Of a stretch of DNA of 11,315 nucleotides, positions 7,260-11,315 are shown in pieces (position 1 is the first letter of the stretch; each line of letters begins with the position of its first letter). The stretch comes from an uncultured Collinsella sp. GTDB lineage: Bacteria > Actinomycetota > Coriobacteriia > Coriobacteriales > Coriobacteriaceae. The notes below the pieces were generated by a model, which ran no database searches, had not been told where the DNA came from, and saw only the letters and a program-made list of their open reading frames with translations. The stretch is from positions 1 through 11,315 of the forward strand of contig UQJV01000052.1 in assembly GCA_900541475.1 (NCBI GenBank), given 5' to 3'. Position numbers and translations under genes: made by a program.

Positions 7260-9506
7260 TTACGCTTTCTTGGCAGGAGCCTTAACAGCAGCTGCCTTAG
7301 CCTTGGGAGTAGCCTTTTTGGTGGCTGCCTTTTTGGCCGTGGTGGACTTGGCCGAAGCCTTGGCGGCGGGCTTGGCAGCCTTCGCCTTAGCCGGAGCCTT
7401 CTTAGCAGCCGCAGGCTTGGGCTTCACCGTGGACGAGCGCTTGCGCGTCGCCTTCTTGGGCTCCTCAACCACCAGCGGCTTATAGCTGCTGGGACCGCGG
7501 CGCTTAAGTACCACGCCTGCCAGACCGGGCACCTTAATCTCGATGGAGTCCATCTGCCCGTTCCAGGGATAGGGCTCGCTCGAGCAGGTGTAGGGCTCCT
7601 CACCGGCGTATCCGCTGCCACCGAACTCGGGACGGTCGGAATCAAAGATGACCTCCCAGTTGCCCTCGCGCGGCACGCCCACGCGGAAGCTCTCGTAGCT
7701 TGCCGGATCAAAATTGATCAGAATCACCAGGTCGTCATCGACGTCCTCGCCCTGGCGCACAAAGCTCACGATGGACTGCTTGGAGTTGTCCGCGTCGATC
7801 CAGGTAAAGCCGTCGTCGGTGTAGCCGCGCTCGTACAGGGCGGGCTCGGCGGTGTACAGGTGGTTGAGCGCCTTGATAAACGCCTGATGATGACGGTGGG
7901 TCTCGTACTCCTCGGTCAGGAACCACTGGATGGACTCGTAGTAGCGCCACTCAATAAACTGGCCGATCTCATTGCCCATAAAGTTGAGCTTGGCACCGGG
8001 GTGCGTCATCTGGTAGAAGGCCAGCGTGCGCAGGCCGGCAAACTGGCGCCACCAGTCGCCCGGCATGCGGCCGATCAGCGAGCACTTGCCGTGTACGACC
8101 TCGTCGTGGCTCAGCGGGCAGATAAAGTTCTCGGTAAAGGTGTACATGATGGAGAACGTGAGCAGGCCGTGGTTGCCGGGGCGCCACGGAAAATCGGTCT
8201 GCATGTAGTGCAGGGTGTCGTTCATCCAGCCCATGTCCCACTTGTAGTGGAAGCCCAGGCCGCCGTCCTGAGGCGGGTAGGTCACGAGCGGCCACGCGGT
8301 GGACTCCTCGGCCATCATCATCACGTCGGGGTAGTGTGCCTCCACGGCGCAGTTGACCTGACGGATAAATGCGCTGGCGTCCAGGTCCTCCTCGGTACCG
8401 TACTTGTTGAACTTCTTTTGGCCCGGATCGTCGATGCCAAAATTGAGGTACAGCATACTGGATACGCCGTCCATGCGAATGCCGTCAACATGGAAGTTCT
8501 CGAGCCAGTACAGCACGTTGGAGACCAGGAAGGAGCGGACCTCGCCGCGGGCGAAGTCAAACTTGTGCGTGCCCCAGTTGGGGTGAATCTCGTGCTCAAA
8601 CAGCATGTGGCCGTTAAAGGTGGCAAGGCCGTGGGAGTCTGCGCAAAAACCGCCGGGCACCCAGTCCATGATCACGCCGATGCCAGCCTCGTGGCACGCA
8701 TCGATAAAGTGCATGAGTTGCTGCGGGTCGCCATAGCGCGACGTGGCGGCATAGTAGCCGGTCGTCTGGTAGCCCCAGGAGCCGTCGAAGGGATGCTCCA
8801 TGAGCGGCATGACCTCGATATGCGTGTAGCCCATGTCGCGCACGTAGTCCACGAGCTCCACCGACAGGTCTTCGTAAGTGTAGAACTCGCCGCGTTGCGC
8901 GGGGAAGGGATCCATGGGGCCGGGGTAGTTGCAGTACTCGTCCGGCTCGCCCTGCGGTGCGTCGCCATGGCGCTTCCACGAGCCAATATGAACCTCGTAG
9001 ATGTTAAGGGGCTGTGACATGTGGTTGTGGCCGGCACGGCGCTTGAGCCATGCGGCATCGTTCCACTTATAGCCGTCGAGTGTCCACAGCACGCTCGCAG
9101 TACCCGGAGGGCACTCGGCCTTAAAGGCATACGGATCGGCCTTGTAGAGCTTTTCGCCCTCGTTGGTCTCGATGAGATACTTATAGAGCTGACCTTGTTC
9201 TGCGCCAGGAATAAAGCCTTCCCAAATAGCGCTCGTATGCACGGGCACCAGCGGGTTGGCTTCCTCATCCCAGTCGTTAAATTCGCCAATGACATGCACG
9301 CTCTTTACGTCGGGCGCCCAAACGCAAAAGCGCCAGCCGCGCGTACGGTTCTGCGTGTCGGGGTGCGCGCCCATCTTTTCCCAGCTGCGCTCCCACGTGC
9401 CGATGCCAAATAGATAGACATCGTCCTTGGTGAGCTCCGGTGCGTGCGGGGCGGCTTTACGGGTTGCGGGCTTTTTAGCCGTTGGCTTTAGCTTTGTATC
9501 GCTCAC
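7260..9506 (-). CDS. glgB: 1,4-alpha-glucan branching enzyme (GH13) with basic N- and C-terminal extensions
   Basis: Cuts alpha-1,4 chains and rejoins them by alpha-1,6 bonds to branch glycogen. Numbering from the GTG at 9506 (748 residues): Lys-rich N-terminus (1-~27), CBM48 domain with GEFNDWD (74-80), catalytic barrel with DWVPGGFC (D281), R344 and nucleophile D346 in IRMDG, acid/base E400 in MAEES, H467-D468 in LSHDEV, then the C-terminal beta domain to ~672. The last ~75 residues are an Ala/Lys/Pro tail with an ATRKRSST motif (686-693). The family's conserved His two residues after Pro in region I (DWVPGH) is Gly286 here. I chose the GTG because GGGA lies 6 nt upstream; in-frame ATGs at 9518 and 9521 and a TTG at 9566 have no visible ribosome binding site, so the exact start is uncertain by a few codons. 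First gene of the operon. Confidence 0.93.
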   Translation of the reverse strand: MSDTKLKPTAKKPATRKAAPHAPELTKDDVYLFGIGTWERSWEKMGAHPDTQNRTRGWRFCVWAPDVKSVHVIGEFNDWDEEANPLVPVHTSAIWEGFIPGAEQGQLYKYLIETNEGEKLYKADPYAFKAECPPGTASVLWTLDGYKWNDAAWLKRRAGHNHMSQPLNIYEVHIGSWKRHGDAPQGEPDEYCNYPGPMDPFPAQRGEFYTYEDLSVELVDYVRDMGYTHIEVMPLMEHPFDGSWGYQTTGYYAATSRYGDPQQLMHFIDACHEAGIGVIMDWVPGGFCADSHGLATFNGHMLFEHEIHPNWGTHKFDFARGEVRSFLVSNVLYWLENFHVDGIRMDGVSSMLYLNFGIDDPGQKKFNKYGTEEDLDASAFIRQVNCAVEAHYPDVMMMAEESTAWPLVTYPPQDGGLGFHYKWDMGWMNDTLHYMQTDFPWRPGNHGLLTFSIMYTFTENFICPLSHDEVVHGKCSLIGRMPGDWWRQFAGLRTLAFYQMTHPGAKLNFMGNEIGQFIEWRYYESIQWFLTEEYETHRHHQAFIKALNHLYTAEPALYERGYTDDGFTWIDADNSKQSIVSFVRQGEDVDDDLVILINFDPASYESFRVGVPREGNWEVIFDSDRPEFGGSGYAGEEPYTCSSEPYPWNGQMDSIEIKVPGLAGVVLKRRGPSSYKPLVVEEPKKATRKRSSTVKPKPAAAKKAPAKAKAAKPAAKASAKSTTAKKAATKKATPKAKAAAVKAPAKKA
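7263..7490 (-). other. GlgB C-terminal basic tail (histone H1-like)
   Basis: Encodes about the last 75 residues of GlgB. After the core ends in GLAGVVLKRR the chain becomes EEPKKATRKRSST and then almost pure Ala, Lys, Pro, Ser and Thr, ending in APAKKA. There is no aromatic residue beyond the first few positions. It closely resembles the basic half of the GlgA tail in composition and shares the RKR-[ST] motif, while E. coli and Bacillus GlgB end at the beta domain. Confidence 0.9.
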
Positions 9507-9572
9507 GTTTGATCCCATCATGACGCGGCAGCGTGTTGCCTTGGTGACTAGATGCGAAAGGTCCAAGGCTGC

Positions 9573-9631
9573 ACGAATCGAAGGGACGGCGATAGTTCTA
9601 TGATTCGTTCCACCTCGCGTGCTCGGTGGAA
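9573..9631 (-). promoter_or_regulatory. Two adjoining dyads in the glgB leader
   Basis: ACGAATC at 9573-9579 pairs with GATTCGT at 9602-9608 (22-nt spacer), and TTCCACC at 9608-9614 pairs with GGTGGAA at 9625-9631 (10-nt spacer). If transcription starts near 9640 both would be in the untranslated glgB leader as two consecutive stem-loops. They could instead be DNA operators. I do not recognise a known riboswitch. Confidence 0.4.
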
Positions 9632-9646
9632 CTTTCGGCAGAAACT

Positions 9647-9676
9647 ACGATAACACCTGTACGTTACTTTTATGAA
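9647..9676 (-). promoter_or_regulatory. Tentative glgB operon promoter
   Basis: On the minus strand TTCATA (9676-9671) is followed after 18 nt by TATCGT (9652-9647), which is preceded by TG one base away (TGTTATCGT, an extended -10 form). Each box matches 4 of 6 sigma-70 consensus bases. It would give a leader of roughly 130 nt before the glgB start. Weak evidence, but the best match found upstream of the operon. Confidence 0.35.
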
Positions 9677-9742
9677 GGAAAGTGGTTTTAGGGCGGCGTT
9701 TAATCGGTAAGCGCCATGTTTAGACCACTGGCAGAATTGCCG

Positions 9743-9768
9743 TGGTAAAACTCTTGACAGTTTTACCA
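9743..9768. promoter_or_regulatory. Perfect 9-bp inverted repeat around a TTGACA box (likely operator)
   Basis: TGGTAAAAC at 9743-9751 and its exact complement GTTTTACCA at 9760-9768 flank CTCTTGACA, so the TTGACA hexamer (9754-9759) lies between the two half-sites. TTGACA is a perfect sigma-70 -35 box for plus-strand transcription toward the HAD gene, though the -10 at the right spacing is poor (TTTCAA after 16 nt or CAAGAT after 19 nt). A regulator bound here would cover the -35 box. Confidence 0.5.
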
Positions 9769-9799
9769 ATTAGGGTTTCAAGATTGTTAGTCTGACGTT

Positions 9800-9830
9800 T
9801 GGTAAAACGTTTTTAGCAGGATGTTTACCA
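9800..9830. promoter_or_regulatory. Second TGGTAAAAC repeat pair (likely operator)
   Basis: TGGTAAAAC recurs at 9800-9808, 57 bp after the first copy, and GTTTACCA (one T shorter) is at 9823-9830. The first half-site also forms the centre-CG palindrome AAAACGTTTT (9804-9813) within TGGTAAAACGTTTTTAGCA, a shape typical of LacI-family operators. It ends 22 bp before the HAD start codon, downstream of the presumed promoter. Confidence 0.45.
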
Positions 9831-9852
9831 TTTGACATCGAAAGGTTCGTTT

Positions 9853-10542
9853 ATGTCCCAGACCGCCGCCCCCAACGTTGCTTTTATTTTCGATTGCGAC
9901 GGCACACTGGTTAATAGCACCCCCGTTTGGGCCTATGCCCAGCCCGAGTTATTGCACCGCTACGGAATTGACGTGACGGTCGACGATTTTGCTCAGTTTG
10001 AGCATCTTTCGCTGGAGGACGAATGCCAGGCCTACCACGACACGTGGGGTATTAGCGCAAATGGCGAGGAGCTCTATCTCGAGCTGAGTGACATTCTGAT
10101 CGATGGCTACTCCAAGGTGCCGCCGCGCGAGGGGCTTCTGACATTTTTGGAGCAGGCGAAGGCGGTGGGCATTGCCATGTGCGTCGCCACGTCCACGCCG
10201 GCCGAGCTGGTTAAGTCTGCACTTGCGGGAGCCGGGCTCGATGCCTACATGGAGTTTGTGACCACCACCGGCGAGGCAGGACGCTCCAAGCAGTTCCCCG
10301 ATGTGTATGAGCTCGCGCTGCGCCGCCTGGAGGAGCGCCATAGGCACAAGTTTGAGCGCGCATGGGTGTTTGAGGACGCCGTTTTTGGCCTTAAGAGCTC
10401 TGGCGCCGCGGGCTTTAAGCGTGTAGGTATCTATGACCCGCACGGCCGCATGAAGCGCGACGACGTACGCGCCAACTGCGATTTCTTTATCGACAGCTAT
10501 AAGGACCTGGATCTGGATCACGTGCTGGCGTTTGAGGGATAG
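9853..10542 (+). CDS. HAD-superfamily hydrolase, subfamily IA (phosphatase / beta-phosphoglucomutase-like)
   Basis: 229 residues with all four HAD motifs: motif I FDCDGT (D14 nucleophile, D16), motif II ATSTP (T113-S114), motif III K146 in SKQFPDVY and motif IV FEDAVFG (E174, D175). An alpha-helical cap lies between motif I and motif II (~22-90), as in beta-phosphoglucomutase and phosphoglycolate phosphatase. Magnesium-dependent phosphate-ester hydrolysis in the cytoplasm is expected; the substrate cannot be read from sequence. The gene shares its upstream region with glgB, so a sugar phosphate is possible, but the cap lacks an obvious beta-phosphoglucomutase GVSR signature, so phosphatase is likelier than mutase. 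Start ATG at 9853 with AAAGG 8 nt upstream; an in-frame TTG at 9832 lies before that site. It is followed after 9 nt by the thiamine pyrophosphokinase gene. Confidence 0.9.
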   Translation: MSQTAAPNVAFIFDCDGTLVNSTPVWAYAQPELLHRYGIDVTVDDFAQFEHLSLEDECQAYHDTWGISANGEELYLELSDILIDGYSKVPPREGLLTFLEQAKAVGIAMCVATSTPAELVKSALAGAGLDAYMEFVTTTGEAGRSKQFPDVYELALRRLEERHRHKFERAWVFEDAVFGLKSSGAAGFKRVGIYDPHGRMKRDDVRANCDFFIDSYKDLDLDHVLAFEG

Positions 10543-10551
10543 GCGAGGGCT

Positions 10552-11193
10552 GTGGTTTGTAAGGTATTAGTGGTCTGCGGCTCGCCCGTGGTGGCGAGCG
10601 CGGATCTGTTGCGTAGGCTAGCAGGGGAGTGCGACCACGTCATCGCTGTGGACCGCGGCCTGGATGCTCTGCTGGGTGCCGGTTTGAGCTGCGACGTATA
10701 TGTGGGGGATGCCGACACGGTGAGCGACGCAGGCCGCGCGCTGGTCGATGCCGCCACCGACTTTGAAGTTGAGCGCCACGACCCGTACAAGGACTATACC
10801 GACCTGGCGCTGGCGCTCGATTCCGTCCGACGCCGCTGGCCGGGTGCCGAAGTGGTTGCGACCTGCGCCACGGGCGGCCGCCCGGATATGGCGCTTTCCG
10901 TACTGGGCCTGCTCGCAGGCTACGATGACGCTCCAGTCTGGATTGCCGAGGACAAGGTGGTTTCCCGCATCCTTCGCGCAGGCGAGTCGTGGACCATCGA
11001 AGGCGCCGAGGGCAAGACGTTCTCCATCATCGCAATTGCCCCCAACACCAAGGTAAGCGAACACGGCCTAGAATGGGAGCTAGACCACAGCCCCCTGGGC
11101 CTGTTGGCCGACACGGGCATCAGCAACGTCGTCAGGTCAACAGCCACGATCCAAGTCCGCACCGGCACCGCCATCGCTTTCCTATATCAATAG
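10552..11193 (+). CDS. Thiamine pyrophosphokinase family protein
   Basis: 213 residues. The expected reaction is transfer of pyrophosphate from ATP to thiamine, giving thiamine diphosphate. Family features: N-terminal strand KVLVVCGSP (4-12), AVDRGLDALLGAG (32-44), the acidic GDADTVSD (52-59; family GDxDS), KDYTDLALAL (80-89; family KD-T-D--xAL) and GGRPDMAL (108-115; family GGRxDH). The C-terminal beta domain ends in SNVVRSTATIQVRTG, matching the family's thiamine-binding end. The metal-site aspartates D53, D55, D81, D84 and D112 are present, but the usual His after GGRxD is Met113 and GDxDS reads GDADT. Start is the GTG at 10552; a second GTG at 10570 would delete the first strand. Transcribed with the HAD gene, 9 nt downstream. 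Function as thiamine kinase is likely but the divergent motifs leave some doubt. Confidence 0.87.
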   Translation: MVCKVLVVCGSPVVASADLLRRLAGECDHVIAVDRGLDALLGAGLSCDVYVGDADTVSDAGRALVDAATDFEVERHDPYKDYTDLALALDSVRRRWPGAEVVATCATGGRPDMALSVLGLLAGYDDAPVWIAEDKVVSRILRAGESWTIEGAEGKTFSIIAIAPNTKVSEHGLEWELDHSPLGLLADTGISNVVRSTATIQVRTGTAIAFLYQ

Positions 11194-11221
11194 GCATTTA
11201 AAGTCTGACTCAAAAAAGTCC

Positions 11222-11250
11222 TTGCACGCCGCGTCAACTTCCCCTATAGT
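11222..11250 (+). promoter_or_regulatory. Promoter of tRNA-Ala
   Basis: TTGCAC (-35, 11222-11227) and TATAGT (-10, 11245-11250) are separated by exactly 17 bp. The -10 ends 13 bp before the tRNA 5' end, giving a leader of only a few nucleotides. This is the clearest sigma-70 promoter in the window. Confidence 0.8.
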
Positions 11251-11263
11251 ATCTCCTCGTCAC

Positions 11264-11315
11264 GGGGGCGTAGCTCAGCTGGGAGAGCGCTTGACTGGCA
11301 GTCAAGAGGTCAGGG
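11264..11315 (+). tRNA. tRNA-Ala (anticodon GGC), 5' part, cut by window end
   Basis: The 5' acceptor arm GGGGGCG, TA at positions 8-9, D-stem GCTC/GAGC with loop AGCTGGGA, anticodon stem CTTGA/TCAAG and loop CTGGCAG are all present. The anticodon is GGC (11297-11299), reading GCC (Ala). The variable loop AGGTC and the start of the T-stem follow before the window ends, so the T-arm and 3' acceptor arm, including the alanine-identity U70, are not seen. Confidence 0.93.

Larger units (their letters stand above)
9507..9852. other. Divergent intergenic control region between glgB and the HAD gene
   Basis: 346 bp without a convincing gene, more AT-rich than its flanks, especially 9640-9850. It holds a tentative minus-strand promoter and two dyads in the glgB leader (9573-9631), and toward the plus-strand gene a TTGACA box embedded in repeated TGGTAAAAC elements (9743-9830). 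The only open frame of note (9548-9769, minus, TTG start) has no ribosome binding site and a composition unlike the neighbouring proteins. Confidence 0.7.

Noticed and set aside
7143..9017. Long (624-codon) plus-strand open frame opposite glgB
   Set aside because: Antisense frame kept open by high GC at third codon positions; the minus strand encodes an unmistakable GH13 enzyme with all domains. The same applies to long plus-strand frames at 584-1699, 2627-3505, 3777-4673 and 5438-6946.
9548..9769. 73-codon minus-strand frame in the glgB upstream region
   Set aside because: TTG start without ribosome binding site, overlaps operator repeats and the likely glgB promoter, no recognisable protein character.
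9832..9837. TTGACA as a second -35 box or TTG start for the HAD gene
   Set aside because: Only 15 bp before the ATG, so a -10 would lie inside the gene; as a start codon it has no ribosome binding site, while AAAGG precedes the ATG at 9853.
11194..11263. Intrinsic terminator after the thiamine pyrophosphokinase gene
   Set aside because: GACT/AGTC around an A-run is only 4 bp and there is no GC-rich stem with a T-run; only the tRNA promoter is supported here.

Overview
The window holds a complete glycogen-metabolism operon on the minus strand, followed by a divergent plus-strand pair and the start of a tRNA gene. High GC content combined with a Bacillota-type paired GlgC/GlgD pyrophosphorylase suggests a high-GC Actinomycetota of the class Coriobacteriia (Collinsella or Olsenella-like). 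That placement is an inference from style and gene content; no marker here proves it.

The operon is transcribed right to left in the order glgB (branching enzyme, 7260-9506), glgP (phosphorylase, 4739-7165), glgC and glgD (ADP-glucose pyrophosphorylase catalytic and regulatory subunits, 3486-4634 and 2354-3481) and glgA (glycogen synthase, 47-2263). GlgC/GlgD make ADP-glucose, GlgA extends alpha-1,4 chains, GlgB adds alpha-1,6 branches and GlgP releases glucose-1-phosphate. No debranching enzyme (GlgX or GH13 pullulanase type) is in the window. glgC and glgD are 4 nt apart. The glgP/glgC and glgD/glgA gaps each hold a perfect inverted repeat (9 bp and 12 bp), so the transcript may be divided into B-P, C-D and A segments.

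Right of glgB lies a 346-bp AT-richer divergent control region (9507-9852). It has a tentative glgB promoter and leader dyads, and on the other side a cluster of TGGTAAAAC-type inverted repeats around a TTGACA box in front of a HAD hydrolase gene (9853-10542). That gene is followed 9 nt later by a thiamine pyrophosphokinase-family gene (10552-11193). A strong promoter (TTGCAC-17 bp-TATAGT) then drives tRNA-Ala(GGC), cut by the window end.

The most unusual signal is in the proteins. Glycogen synthase carries a tail of about 250 residues rich in Ala, Lys, Thr, Pro and Glu, and the branching enzyme carries a similar basic tail of about 75 residues. Both resemble histone H1 tails and both contain an RKR-[ST][ST]/[ST]A motif. 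GlgC, GlgD and GlgP have no such tail. The branching enzyme also has Gly where the family has the conserved His of GH13 region I.
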